A stretch of DNA of 64,000 nucleotides from Seminavis robusta (GCA_903772945.1 CAICTM010000429.1:1-64000), one strand, 5' to 3'; positions 49,823 through 63,212 are shown, numbered from the stretch's first letter. Translations and numbers: made by a program. The notes: generated by a model from the sequence alone, not told the origin.

Positions 49823-50535
49823 GCACCAAGCAACTGCATCATTCTTTACATTTTCTTTAGCTGCATACCCTCACCTTTCTCCCCAGACCTACAAAAAGTA
49901 CATGAATGAAGGGTTTGGGAGGAGCACGAATGCCCATCAACGCAATACCTTAGCCGGACATTTACTTGGCTGGTTTGTAGAAGGTATTTGATAAGTTATA
50001 TTGTAGTGACACGTAATTTCTGTTACTTGATCTATCTACTTGTTTTGGGTTCAGTACTAGCTATCCTAGATGGTTGGTTCATGGTTCTTTACACTTCCAG
50101 GAACCTGGGCTGACGCATGGCTTGCACAGGCTGCACAACAGTTCATGGCAACCGAGCCTCACATAGAACAAGCAACCGGCCCCCAGACTGGACTGCACGC
50201 TTACCAATGCACACCTTCGCTGGCTTCGGTTTTTTACTGGTCTCCTTGTGTTGATCGCATCCTGCCACCGAACGCACGTTGATGAGGACGGTTCACTACG
50301 TTTAATTTTTCCTATCAGAGCTATTTTATTAAGTAGAATGTCTATGTTGCATCGTAACATGATAGATACAGAAGGAAGCTTCTCGGGGGCCTTCCGTCCG
50401 CTGCATGGTCCCCTTCGTTTCGGTTGAAAAAGAGAAGTCCCTGGAAACGATTTGATCTTTCTGTGCTCTCCAAGAAGAGCCGACACAGGTTGCATGCCGC
50501 ATCATGGCCGGTGACCGATTCTATCAACAGGCCGC
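49823..50535. other. Intergenic; 3' flanks of vWD gene 3 and the UBR gene
   Basis: Bases 49823-50030 are the reverse-oriented counterpart of about 12990-13205 next to vWD gene 1. The rest is unremarkable and leads into the 3' end of the minus-strand UBR gene. No gene is supported. Confidence 0.45.
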
Positions 50536-53500
50536 TCAATAAAAGTCCGGAACAATCACCTGTCGCGAGCTCCCTCGTTCAGCCAGCACTTGCTGCCTGA
50601 CGGCATGACCTAAAAAGATTTCGCGAAGATGGTCATATCGAGCCAAGTCAAGATTCAAAGGACGTCCACGGTATTGGGGAGTTTCACCATGGCTATCGAC
50701 ATAAGGACTGTGAATGTACGCAGCTTTGCCCTTGTGCATGATCAAACCAGAACACTCTTGGAGCAAAAAGAACAATCCAGTGCCAGCGCCGCACTTGTAA
50801 GAGTGGCGGGTGCATTCGCCCTTACCACCGGCGTTCAACACTTCCCCACATATCAAACAGACCGCAGTCTGCTCACAATCCGGGAGAAGTGCTCCCAACT
50901 CGGCATAAAGATCCGTGTAGGAAGTGGGAATAACCGCCACACGAGGACGAGAATTGATCACCTGCTTGGCGAGCGCTTCATCACAATAACCTCCAATCAA
51001 TGGGACTGTCTTCTTGGCACTGAACGTGACCAGAGTAGGTGCTGACTGCTGTCGGAGTACTTCTGGTGTTGTCGTTGACGCTTCGTCTGTCGGCATCAAC
51101 GCCTCGACCTGCATCATGCTTCCATGCTGTGGCTCTTGCTCTCCACTCACAACTTTGAATGATACCTTGGAACGGCTGTTGGATGCCTTTCCGAGATGGC
51201 TCAAGAAATCAGGAGAGGACTGCATGGGCCAATCCATCGCATGGAACCCTTGTGTTCGATAAAGCCGGTGTCGGATGGATCGCGTCTCATCCCAGATCGA
51301 GTTGGAAGGCAAAGGCGATGGAAACAATCCAGCAGCTCTAGCGTGCTCATGAGCCGAGTTGAACCAATACGAAACAATTTCCAGGACCGAAGATGACTGC
51401 AACATTTCTTCGATTGGCTCGATTTCGAGCAATACCCTTAACTTTTCGAATGTTCGAAGACTCGGGTCTCTATCCCATTCCGATGACGCCATCTGGGCAG
51501 ACTGGCAATCATACCGCGACATGACACCAGGGACAAGAACCTGTAGCACAGTGCTGATATCCACAAGAAAGGAACATGCTGCTCCGGCGGCAATCACACA
51601 GGCTTCATTGAACACGTTAAAAAGGCCGTTTTGATTGCCGGCGGAAGTGTTGCTGACAAGCTTCTCAGGCAAGTTGTCCCCGAGCCCACCTTCCAACAAC
51701 GACAGGCAAGAGAGAACCCAGCTTCGTTCCAAATTGGACATGTTGTCGTCTCGATGGTTCCGAATACCTCTCAACGCAACCACGGTCGAGACTGCACTGT
51801 CCACGTTACCCGGTTTGACCTCCAAAACAGCCAGCAACACTTGCAGTGTTCTGGCTAACAGACCAAGCTTCAGAAACCCTTCACAATCCTCCAGCGTGGA
51901 ATCCATGCTGCGCTTTCGATCGTTGCTGCTGTCTGCAAAAGCAAAACTGCCTCGAATAGAAAAGGGCACCGGCCAGGCAAGTTCCAACGAGTCGCTTCGT
52001 GCCCGGGCGCGTCCGCAAGCTGCCGTAATGGCTGCTACAACATGAGTGAGCACATTGCCATATAAGATTGGGTACGCAATGGGAGCACGCTCTGGTTTCT
52101 CGACATCCATAATATCATGTCCATCTACGTTGTCCTCCTTGCGATTGTGCGGAAAACATAGCGCAAGTTGCACCAAATCCGCAGCCACAGCCCCAGCTGC
52201 AGCCATTGCCGCAAGACCAAGATACCGCAGTCGGCCCAACCGCCCATTGAAAGGCTGGGATCCATCGTCCACTTTTGAAGAGGGATGCGGCATGAGCACC
52301 AGTTTTCCATCACACAGCACCCCTGTGATGCCAAATTTCGAGCAGATTGTATCAAAACTGGATGAGTCGGATAAACCAGCCACTTCACGGGATGAAAGGA
52401 AGTGTTTTCGGACTTCTCGCCTTGCCTCCGCTGCCTCGCAACAGCAGCTGTAGGTGAATGACTGGATAGTCATTAGAAGCTTTGACAACAGCTTTTCTCG
52501 AGATAATTCCTGCCTCTGTGTCTCCGACAAAGTCGTCGAGAAGACACATGACGGCCACTGCCATCAACAAAACCGAAAAAGGCGACATGTAAGCATAAGA
52601 GTAGTCCCAAAGCGAAAATGCTGGTCACAAACCAAGGACGATCTCCACTTACATCAGCCGGTTCAATACCAGCAGCTCGCTTTGCCAAATTGTATGAGAA
52701 CTTCTCCACGATGTAATGGCGAAACTCTCCAAAGTCGTTGTGTAAGTTTTCCTCCCCCAGTCGTTTGGAGTCCGCTCGGTACGCTACATCACACACCTGG
52801 TCCATGAACCTCCGCCATACTGCCGTCTCCCCTGAAGTCTCTACGGGCACATCAGGCACATAAATTGGTCCCATCTCATTGCCGCGAGAAGACGCAGCCG
52901 CAGAATCATCGTTACTGCGATGTCGAAACTTTCGTCGAACAAACCGCGGAGTTCGCATCATGGCATTCCAAGCCGCATAAAGATCCTTCTTCCGCAGGGA
53001 TCGCACCGATCGGCGACGAGGCTTGGCAAGGCTTGTCGTTGTTTCGAATCCCCGCTCTCCGGTAACATCAGACGTTGGCAGAATGGATTTGCTAATGAAA
53101 GCGCTTTGGCCATCCCAAACTACATGCGGATTGTGCCGAGACACCCACCATGGTGTCGTCGACAAGAACTTCTGCAGCGGAACAGAAACATTCGGCGAAA
53201 TGACGGCCCAGTCCGAAAGCATGTCCACATCTGCTTCACTCTTGGCACTGGAAATAGCCTGCTCATTTGACACACTCTCCGAAGAAGTCGGTTGGCAGAT
53301 CCAGTCTTCGCCGACATCAATGAATGGAACCAAGCAATTGCTCAAACGCTGACAAAGGGGGCAGCGGAACTCGTCTCGTTTACCAATAACACGCTCTTCT
53401 CTGTGCGAGACAATTGCCAGGTATGCTTCGCAGCATTCGCTGTGCACTGCATGGCCGCAGAGAGCCACGTGAGCCCCAACATATCTGCGAACAGGAGCCA

Positions 53501-56500
53501 TCAAGTGGCTACTCGGAGACGGCGGGCCACCACCGCCTTTCATGACCGTACTTGCCTGGCCGTAGGCGACAAAGCAAAGCGCGTTCCCGCCGTCCATCTT
53601 TCGTCGCCGACTCCTTTTGTGGGTTTCTTCTTCGTACGATGGTCTCCCACTAGATTCGGCGTTGTACTCGTCGTTGCAAATGATGCAACGGGGCCTCACT
53701 TTCAGTAGGCGATCAGGTATGACCGCATCGTCGTATCCACTGGCATTGTTATCAGCGGCAGACGAGGCATAACCTTGAGTGAGACTTGCTTCGCTTTCTG
53801 CGCCATTAGTTTCGACGCTGATTGATGACAAGCTCCGGTTGGAACCAAGACTGGATGAACGGGTCGGATGGTGATGCGTCGAAGCAGCCATGTCTGCAAG
53901 GTGCATGGTTGCATCCGACCCCGCACTGCTAAAACTGAGGTCTTTGCCGGCGCTGTTTTGGCTAGAATTGTCCTTTTCGTCCTCTCCTCCGTCGTCGAGT
54001 TCGACTTTCATCATGGAAGCAAATTTGGCAGCCTGCTCTTTCATTCTTGCCATAGCCTTTTCCTTGGCAACGCGTTTCTTCCTTTGCAGTTCTGTTTCCT
54101 TTTCCTCCTCCTCTTGGTTACCATTCTCGGCAGATGCTGTCGCGTTGGCGCCAAGAAAGTGCGCAGCAGCGGGGCTGCATTTCAACGCAAATTCACACAA
54201 CCAAGCTGCACCCGCACGGACAGATCGATCTCCCGCCACGAAACTTCCGGGCATTCCTCCATCGACTGCCAAACGCTTGAGTAAAACAATGGCATTTTCC
54301 TCGCCAGAATACCATTCACAGTCCAGGAGACCGCCTGGATCCACCAACAAAGCTGCCTCGACCCAATTATTAGCAGTGGGCGCATCATGGCTGTCGGGTC
54401 TGTCAAAGAAGACGCTACCAACAGAGCCACCGCCGTGCTCGCGCCAATTGCTGACTCCCGCCTCTGCATTCTCCCAGGCAAATGCTCCTAGCGTCAAGAT
54501 GTGCACCGCACGTGCAAGAGCCGTTTCACTCCTTTCGTCGTCTTCGTAGGCAAACCTGCCGCCCCTCAAGTCGGCCATGTCTTTCTTTTTGTTTTCACGG
54601 CAGTGGAGATGCAAAATTCTGTAGGCAATGGCGAGCAATGTGGCATCAGCCGACACGTCACGTCGTAGTCGTTGAAAGGTAGGGTGGGCTGGCAGCGTCA
54701 AGGGACCGTACGGTTTTGCGTGTCCAAACAGCTGTCGCTTGTTGGGTGCATTGGGAGGTTGCGGTCGATTCTCTGCTGCTGTTTGATGGCTTCGTAAACT
54801 CACATGATAGAAGGAAGGATCGTAGGCTTCCCAAGCAGATCTACGAAGCTCCCACTTGTCTGGTTCGAGTTTGCCGCGGCTCGACTTTCGATCTGCGACC
54901 TCTTCTAGAACCGCACCCAGCGCCGCTCCTGTCGCGTCATCCGGATTGACCAGTTTCCCTTCCTCGCTCAAGAAAACATTGTCCCAGTAGGACAACACCA
55001 AGTGCACTTCGGATAACTCGCTGTGCGTCTTGGGACCAGATGCCAGTCTATGGATAACTTCGCGACGGAGACGATCTTTCGCCTGGTTGGTGTGGTCCTC
55101 CTTGTCTTTGGGCGGCAGCGGTGGAAGTTCAACAACAAACACAACCATCAAATGCAAAAACTCCTCCAGCAACACCAATCGGGTCGCAGCGTCTCTGGCA
55201 GGTGAATACGTCCATGGCAACACAATGTCACTGCCATCCATGGCTGTGTCCGGTCTCAACTCTCGGGGATAGAGTTTGGCAGATACTTCTTCCAGATAGC
55301 GATTGATATCCGAATTGGGCGCCTTGGTCAGACCGGAAACATCAAAAATTCCCAGCCGGTGCAACAGCAAATGAACCAAAAAGGCAATGCCCACATCCGA
55401 TGGAGGTCTCGGAGTTGGGCTTTGATGCCATGTCTTTTTCAAGACTGCAAACTGAACCAGCAGCAAATCGGCATCTCGCATCGACCGACAAAAGGGAGGC
55501 TCGGCATAATTCAGCACTTGATCATTGAGTCCGGGGCCATTGCGTCGCCAGAGACCGGCACGAACTTGAGAAGCCCGGGTCAAGACCAGCACGGGAAACT
55601 CCATCAACCCACGAAAGAGCGTGTCTTGTTCCTCGACCAACGGCAACTGGGTAGCAATCAAATGGAACAAGGCTTCCAATCCATCCTTTTCCCGCAGACA
55701 CAATTCCCTCAGACATGCCGCTAGGAATCGATGCAGTGGCAAATGAAAACTAAATGGCGTCACTTGCGCAATGGACAGCTGTTGCATGGCCAGGGCACAT
55801 CCGTGCTTGGCAGCGACCGTCGAAAAGGGCAAACTGGCCGGGGAACGTTTGTGCGGGTCAATCGCCGTGGTGTATCGCGTCGGTAGAAATGTACTGGTTT
55901 CGACTTGTTGCCACTTGGAGATTCCCGAAATGAGAATATGGTAGGTCAACTGCATGCACGACAACAAATTCCGCGACAGGGGCGACGCCGGATCTTTAAT
56001 GGGCGATGCTTCTTCGTCTTCCCAACTCAGCAATCGTTCAAACAAACTTCCCAAGGAGATACTCAAATTAAAGGCACCGACCCACCCTCGGACTTCATCT
56101 TCGACATGTCCATGCGTCCAATGCCTCCATACTTGTGTATCCATAAACTGTGCCAAACAGAGTGCCGCCACCCAATCACTCAAAAAGGTTCCTTCCTCAC
56201 AGGCGAACAATCGTCGCATTCCCTTGACATTCAAGACACACTTCAAATCGGATATGCAAGGAGAATACCGTCGATGACTCAATACAAAATGATTGGGATT
56301 GAGTCTGGCATTTTTCTGTTGCGTTGTCAGTGCCAGCGATGCTTGTTGTTGTTGTTTCGCCACACGCAACGTTTCAAACAGCGATTTGCCCAATTTACCG
56401 AGCAAATCGCGTCCTTGTACCAGATCGACCACGTACGTGACGCGATTGAGAAATTGCACCGACAGTGTATATGCCGATCGTTCCAATAATCCCATTCCAG

Positions 56501-58505
56501 CGGCATATTTGGCGGTGACACTGCGATAGGTATCGCAATAGGCAGCCGCCAAGTGACTCTTGAATGTCGGTACCGCCAGCAGTGTCAACAAGAGGGAATA
56601 CCACGCCTTGGTAATACGGGCCGACAATTTAAAATCGGCTCGCAGTAGTGGCACCAAATGTCGATTGGGCAAGATGCATTCGGCGACGGTCCGACAGAGT
56701 GGATCGCAACTGCGCGCCAGTGCCGAGACCCATTGGAGTACGGCAACGGCGCGTTGTTCCAATTGGAGTTCGTGTCGTGTAAAAATGGAACAAAAGAATC
56801 CGTGTTGAATCAATTTTTGGGCTCTCTTCAGCAAAGCAGACGCAATTTGTGCCGATGCGACCATATCGCCATCCAACCACAATTTGGTATTGGTGGAACC
56901 ACATTCGGCGACTAATTCCATCGTCCCCCAGACCACTAATTGTCCGTACTTGCGTAGCGCCCGTACAAATTTGGCCAATAGCGAATCGGTGTAGTAAGAG
57001 GACGCTCCCAAAAAGTTGCGCAAGACATCAATCCATTGAGACGGAGAATGAATGTCATCGGCATACAAGACCAGGTAGAGTCCATGTCCTTGTCGTCCAA
57101 TGGCTCCCAGTTGTTGTGCAAAGAGGGTATTGTTGTTGTTGTTGTCAATAGTATTGGAAGATGTATGCTGTTGTTGTTGTTGCTGTAATAGTAATTGTTG
57201 TTGTTGAAGTTGTTGTATGGGCGTAGTTCGTGCGGTCCATGCATTTGGATTCCCGAGTTGCAAATTGGCTTGTAAATGGAGTGGAATTTGTTGTGCTTGT
57301 GCTGCTGCTGCTGCATGTGGCGCAAATCCCGGTGGTGCTTGTCGGAAAATATCCGACGCACTTTCGTCCATTTGACTGTTATTGTTTGGATCATCATCAT
57401 CATCATCATCGTCCATGAGTGCCGCGCTTTGCAGATTGTCATTTTGATTGTTGGCAGTACCATCGACCGCCACAGTCATGGCGCGTTTGTACCCGGCTTG
57501 TGCATTTTTGGCAATTCGTTCGACCATCCAATCGACAACGGACGGAACGACGCCTCGAACACGTTGGACTTGCGCAGGTGCCAATGGACTATTCTCGTCT
57601 TGTGTAGTAGTCGAGGAAGACGATCGAGGTCCATGATGGGGACAAAAGCCACGGGGATCCCATGCATCCGGGTCGCCGCAATCGCAACATCCTCCCGCTT
57701 GGGCATGATAAAACGCGACATCGTGGCCGGCATGATGCGATTGAGAAAAACAGGCATGACACAGCACACATGTTTCATCGGCTTGACAGGTTCGACAGAC
57801 CCAGACAATATCGTTGCGTTTGAATGGGTGTTGACAAACGCGACGAGGAATAGTGCCAAACGCCCGCAATTGTTCCAATGGAGGAGCGTCGGTGCGTCCC
57901 GTGACAATTTGAGTCAGTGGTGCCGTGAGTGGGGAATGCTGTTCCATAAGAGTGGCTTCTTCCTTTTCGAGTCCTTCCAATTCTTCGAGCGATCGAAAGA
58001 GGGCGTGATGGCCTTTGTTGGGCGACAGCAACGACGTGGGACTCAATTCAAAGAGTGGATCTTGTGGTTGTTGGGCTGCGACGGGTGGAATGAGTAGGGA
58101 TGGTGCCAAACCGTGAGCGGCCAGAGCCGCGGCGGCTTCTTGTGCGGCTGTACTGTTATTGCTACTAGCAGCAGTGCTAGTAGAAGAAACGAAATGATGC
58201 GTCGTGGTGTGATCTCGTAATTCCGGTAGAGGATCTTGTCGAATGTCGCGCAAACTGACGACCGACGGAAAGGGAGCTAAGAAAGACGCAGGCGATTGTA
58301 GTAAGACAGCTGTTCGACGATACGCGTCCAATTCCATGGCGTCCAATTGCAGTGACTCGCGAGTCGTGTTCGCGGGGGTTGTCGTTGTAGAACTACTGGT
58401 AGTAGTTGTAGTGCCGTGGGTGGGAGGAGTTGCCACTCCCAAATTCACACTACTGCTATCGAGAGTAGCGTCATTGCTGCTCGTCGAGGGGAAACAAGAG
58501 TCCAT
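50536..58505 (-). CDS. UBR-type E3 ubiquitin ligase (N-recognin), two exons
   Basis: Exons 58505-52653 and 52557-50536 give about 2624 residues. I use the ATG at 58505 (MDSCFPSTSS) because no ATG occurs upstream in frame. Residues 224-291 are a UBR box with its Cys/His zinc ligands (CQHPFKRNDIVWVCRTC, CCDCGDPDAW, CPHHG), which binds basic N-terminal residues. Residues about 474-545 resemble the ClpS-like N-domain (LYLVLYADDIHSPSQW, YGQLVVWGT), which reads bulky hydrophobic ends. Residues about 1604-1720 are a RING-H2 with a long insert (CIICNDEY, CGHAVHSECC, CPLC). The C-terminus carries the conserved UBR cap (CGAGTGLFF, HSPYVDSHGE, YRGRPLNLD). Poly-Asp, poly-Asn and poly-Gln runs lie near 365-460. 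This is the ligase of the N-degron protein degradation pathway, comparable to UBR1/UBR2 and plant PRT6. Confidence 0.9.
52558..52652 (-). other. Intron of the UBR gene
   Basis: The donor GTAAGT follows the codons for EPAD and the acceptor GATGGCAG ends at 52558 after a T-rich tract. The intron is 95 bp, phase 0, and removing it joins EPAD to WPSCVFSTTLSETQ. Two other AG positions 30-45 bases further on are possible acceptors. Confidence 0.7.
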
Positions 58506-59029
58506 CTTGACTATTTTCTTTTTTTTCTTTTTTGGACTTGGCTTGAATGGACTTGACTTGGAGGATTGGATTGGAATCGAATTTGGTGCAAATGTCTCGA
58601 ATTCTTCTCCAAATTTTCGTCTTTTTTCGTGTCTTGCTCTTGCTCCTTTTTGGCTTGTGCTTGTCGCGGCAGTCTTCACGATGGCTTCAATCTGATCGGA
58701 TCTGTCTTCTATAAAGGAGGTGTGGTATCGGAATGTCCAACTCCAGTTAACTTGATCGACGAGTGTAGTGTCAGAGCCAATTCCTCAAGAGTCTCTTATA
58801 GTAGCGTGCTTAGCTAGCTAGCCTTCCTTCTCTTGTGTACGAAAAGAAACACAGCAACAGCAGCGAGTTCCTTGGGTAGTACGGTACGGTATGGTTGCCT
58901 TTTTGATTATTACCAGGTGTGGGTGATTGATTGTCAGTGAATGCATTGCTGTTGTCCAGTGAGGGCTGCTGATTATTGCATTGCTGTTGCAGTAAAAGTA
59001 TGACTGGCTTTTTTGTCTGTATGTATCAT

Positions 59030-59240
59030 ACTGTACCATAAGTCTCGCCGAACCACCATGGGAAGACGGGATTCCCTCAGCGGCGGACGAAGGAATGACC
59101 AAAGTGAAAGAAATCATTTTCCTCGCCGACCATGGCGTGGAACGAAGTATGGCGTGGAACGAGGTGGATCATGCAATCGAATGAATGACACAACGAACGC
59201 AAAGATATTAGTATGTTCGAACTGAAACAAAAGGGGGTTT
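59030..59240. repeat. Dispersed repeat, copy 1
   Basis: The words GTCTC.CCGAACCACC, GACGAAGG, TTTCCTCGCC, CCATGGCGTGGAAC, CAATCGAATGAATGACACAA and AAAAGGGGG(G)TTTTA appear here in the same order and orientation as at about 63825-63995. There is no coding capacity. Confidence 0.6.
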
Positions 59241-59452
59241 TATAGTTAGAGTGGGAAGGTTAGACTATCATCTATCTATCTATGGAAGCTAGCCAGCCAG
59301 CGAGGGCCGGTCATGCAAAGAAAGAGTCGGAACTCAGGACTATGTACCGAAGGTTCTGTGGGATCGGTGGCTTGGCTTTGTGGGAGCGATGCATCATTCA
59401 CAGAGACATACCGTATAAATGACATACATGGCTGTCAGTAGCAAGGCGTGAA

Positions 59453-59811
59453 AATAATTGAACGAACGCACCAACTGAAACTATTATACCCTTCTTGTAC
59501 TTGCTTGCTCCCGATCGATCGAGCGCGGAGTGACTTACTTGTCTGCACTCGTTTTCCCACCGTACCGTACCGTACTAGCTCGCTACTATACTATACTACA
59601 ACCGCGGTAGAGCTCGGCACCACCACCGCAACGAGCCGTCAAACGCGAACGTAGCGGACGAGGGATGAGTGATTTGTTGATCGTCGATCGATGGACGGAT
59701 GGATCATGCATGCATCATGGCTGAAATGGAAGAAACAAATGATCGAACTGAAAGCAACAACAAACTTGAGACCGAGTGACTTACTTGTCTTTTGATGTAC
59801 TCGTGTTCCTA

Positions 59812-59842
<31 letters not shown>

Positions 59843-59935
59843 AGCTGCATGTAGAACCGAAAGAGTGGCTGCATGTACACTACAGTACATGTATAATATT
59901 ATGCAGAGAAGCTCGGCACCATAGCAACCACGCGA
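59453..59935. repeat. Local tandem duplication with (GGCT)n run
   Basis: Two units share the order CAACTGAAAC-like sequence, GAGTGACTTACTTGTCT, a CTCGT(G)TTCC word and GCTCGGCACCA. The first runs about 59453-59635 and the second about 59740-59935. The second contains a (GGCT)n run at 59814-59842. Confidence 0.55.
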
Positions 59936-60932
59936 CAGGAGCGACAATCGAGCAGCGACTCCACCTCTCGCTCACCGGTACGTACCGTACATGCATCCAT
60001 GGCTACAAAAGCTTCCCCATCCCATCATTATTTTATTCTTTGGACCTCCATTATTCTTAGACTACGTACGACCACTTCTGGAAACCCAACAAGCAACTTC
60101 ACTGCTTGCTTTGCACGCAAAGCCTAGCTAGACCGCCCAGCCAGTGCACGAGGAACAACAGTGAACAACACAACAAAAGAGGAGCTTGCTTGCAAGAAGC
60201 TTGAACTTCCGAGCGGTACGAACCGGGAACAGGTACTGGTACCTCCCTGGGATGAATGTAATGCATACCGTATGGCTATGGTGGCTATCGTAGCTATCGT
60301 AGCTGTCCTCGTAGAAATCAGCCACTGGTCTCTCACCGGTATAGACATGGCCCCCGAGGCTCAGAGGTTCACTTCTCTCCATCTGCCGCGACGACTCGCT
60401 TGGCTCGACTCCTTTACCAAAAGCCACAAAGAAATGCTAATATCACTAGAACTCCTTCCATCTTCCATCTTCCATACAGTTGCTCTTGTGGCGTCTACTA
60501 GTAGCGTCTAGCTAGAGCCCAAAAGAAATAGAGACCTTGATCTCGTTGTCCTCATTGAATCCCTCGTTGTAGCTAGCTAGAAACCATGTTATTAGGATCT
60601 CGTACCGGTACCATAACCCCCTTGCACTTCCCCAAACCACACATAGAAAGCAACTCCCGAGTGACAAATAAAGGAGAAATTCTCTCGGGAGTTGAAAGCC
60701 TTATCATAGCGTGAACACAAATACCGCGACAAAAAAACACACGCGGCTTGGCAATGCACCCAAGACCCAACAAGCCAGTTTCGGAGCCAATTTTCGAAGA
60801 CGCCTCCATCCCAAACCCTCACAATTCTAACCAGCTCACAATCTGAAGCCCACAAAAAACAAAAAAGGACACAAAACTTGCCCTCCTCACTTGCCCAAAC
60901 TAAACCAAATCAAATCAAACCCATTGTTCACC

Positions 60933-62255
60933 ATGAAGTTCTCTGCTCTTGCTCTCTTGTTTGCCTCGGCCATCCCTGCCAATGCAAGGCCTCCTCCTCA
61001 GTGTCATTCTATGCACTGGTTTGACATTGGATCTCGTGTCAACCCTAGTTGGGCGGAATCTGCTTACTACTGTAGAGGTCAAGGCCTACGAACCTGTACC
61101 TACAGTGAGCTTTGCCCAGGTGGTCAGTACAGCACCCCTCATGAGTACCCTGGACCGCAAGGCAGTAGTCCGGAGCAATGGGTAGCTATTGATGACGGTA
61201 GTAGATGCCAATACAATGCTTGGGTTCAACTGGGTGACCATCCTTACACTTTTCTTAGCCAGGATGAATCATGCTTTAGGCATGACGATGACTTTGGCAA
61301 TGGCAATACGGACTGCGCCCCGTGGGGGCCGATCCCAGGCAGCTGGCAAGGGGGTGCTGTAGTTGACATTTATCGTTATCATGTTTGCTGCAGAAGTGAG
61401 ACATGCCATGGAACTGCTGGAGGCGTTGGTGATCCCCACTTCAAGGTAAGCAAGTGCTCAGAAGAAAGAATGCCAAGCAATTCCACCATTTGACACATAT
61501 TTTGTTGTCTCTCTAATCCTTTGTCTGTCTGGCTAAAGACATTGAACGGCACCTGGTTTGATTTCCATGGTATCTGTGACCTTGTGCTTGTGGAAGATGA
61601 GAACTTTGCTGATGGACTTGGTTTGACCATCCACATTCGCACCAAGGCACGTTATGAGTACTCCTTTATTGAGACTGCTGCCATCAAGATTGGTGATTCT
61701 ACTCTGGAGGTCTCTAGCTTTGGAGAGTATTCACTGGATGGGATTGCTCATGCAGACATGCCTGCTGAGATGGCTGGACAGTTTTTGGTTTTCCACGAGG
61801 AAAAGAGTTTCAAAGAGCACGTCTTTACCATCAAGACTGGTGAAACTGAGGCTATCAAGGTTACCACCTTCAAGGACATGGTTTCTGTGACTGTGGAGAA
61901 TGCCACTGATGCCAACTTTGGAAGCAGTGTTGGTTTGATTGGCAAGCTTGATGGCACCTTGGTTGGAAGGGATGGAAGTACAGTCTTCCAGGTTGAGGAT
62001 CACGACTTGTTTGGCCAGGAATGGCAAGTCCTCCCCAGTGAACCCCAGCTCTTCCAAACTCCTTCCCAGTTCACTGGCAAAACCTGTGTCCCCCCGGTTG
62101 CCACCAAGGGCCGTCGTTTGGAGGAGACCATCTCTATGGAGGCTGCCAAGATTGCCTGTGCTCACCACAAGGATGAAGAAATGAAAGACATGTGCATCTT
62201 TGATGTGATTGCCATGGGTGACTTGGAGGTTGCCAATGTCCATGGAGCTTTTTAA
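60933..62255 (+). CDS. Secreted vWD-domain protein with Cys-rich N-domain, two exons (vWD gene 4)
   Basis: Exons 60933-61445 and 61539-62255 give 409 residues. The ATG at 60933 starts a signal peptide (MKFSALALLFASAIPANA). Residues about 22-165 are a Cys-rich domain (CHSMHWFDIG, YYCRGQGLRTCTYSELCPGG, VCCRSETCHG) unlike the P-domain-like region of the other three vWD genes. The vWD domain begins GDPHFK at the end of exon 1 and continues TLNGTWFDFHGICDLV, with YSFIETAAIKIG and SVGLIGKLDG. The C-terminal helix region is ACAHHKDEEMKDMC ... HGAF. The shared C-terminal half and different N-domain show domain shuffling within the family. An extracellular structural or adhesive role is inferred. Confidence 0.87.
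61446..61538 (+). other. Intron of vWD gene 4
   Basis: A 93-bp phase-0 intron with donor GTAAGC and acceptor CTAAAG, placed directly after GDPHFK. The other three vWD genes have no intron there. Confidence 0.85.
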
Positions 62256-63212
62256 AAGACTTGGTCGATATCGCTGGACCTTTAGAGAACTGGTGAGGAA
62301 GATAGGTGTGTAGAAGCTGCTGCTGTTGCTGTTGGCTTTGTCAATGGCTGGTCCACAGTGGCTGGCTCCACCTTTCCTTTCCAACAGCAAGTGGAAGCAT
62401 GGTTACAATTGGAACCTTGTTTGTTGTCTGCTTGTGAAACTAACAATTATAAGAACTAAAGTTGATGCATTTTTAAGAAGACCCCCTTTGAGCTATGTAT
62501 GTTTTAGTTGCGTAAAACAATGGTGTCTCGTCCAAAATTTTCCACATGCAGTAGGTAGCCTGAGTACCAATATGGCACAACGGGGCTCTGGTACTGACTG
62601 GTTTGCCATGCACGACTTAGCTAGCTCGGCCGTCTGGCCGTGCCTGGGGACGACGGATTGGCGCCTGTTTGTTGTTGAATGGTGAGCGACGATCAAGGCA
62701 TGCAGAGAATACTGTGTCCGAGCTAGCTATTGGTAAGGTATGAGGGAACAAGATGGTGGAACAACTATCGGCGTGGCTGCCCGCGATCACTTTCCCAGGG
62801 CGGGAGGTGGTGCTCTTTCTTGAAGGATTCAGCCGTGCTTGCACGAAATAAGATTTATGCATCACTTGCACTTGAGATTTCACTAGCTATCATAGATCAT
62901 AGTACTCCGTACATTTTTAATGGTACCGGTACTCTAGAGTACATGTACCGCTACCGAACTATGTATGTAGTCTACCTTGCAGTACAGTACCGGTTCCGCG
63001 ACAGCATGTGAGGAGCAGATCATACCGGTACCAGTACCTCTTCGACGACTCCACCCTATCACCTATTATGGTGCTTGCTCTAGCTATCATCGTGGTCAAT
63101 GTATACTATGCATGTTACGTGGTTGTTCTAAGCTTCGATGAGCGTGGATAATGAGATATGGTAATGAGAATGGGAGTGAAGCGATTCAATTCGATTCTGT
63201 GTACTGAACGAT
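62256..63212. other. Intergenic
   Basis: Contains the 3' flank of vWD gene 4 and, at about 62915-63035, a cluster of ACCGGTAC, GTACATGTAC and AGTACCGG palindromes. No gene is supported. Confidence 0.4.

Larger units (their letters stand above)
58506..60932. other. Intergenic, repeat-rich
   Basis: A 2.4-kb spacer between the divergent UBR and vWD-4 genes. Besides the repeats listed separately, it has many GTACCGTAC and CTAGCTAG palindromes. Open frames at 60128-60511 exist on both strands but include a GTAGCTATC microrepeat (60280-60312) and show no recognisable domain, so I leave them out as genes. Confidence 0.4.

Noticed and set aside
57276-58097. 273-codon plus-strand frame opposite the UBR gene
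   Set aside because: It is antisense to the UBR box and poly-Asp/Gln coding region, and its Cys/Ile runs reflect those repeats.
60128-60511. Opposed open frames of 99 and 116 codons
   Set aside because: They overlap on opposite strands, include a GTAGCTATC microrepeat and have no domain; neither can be preferred.
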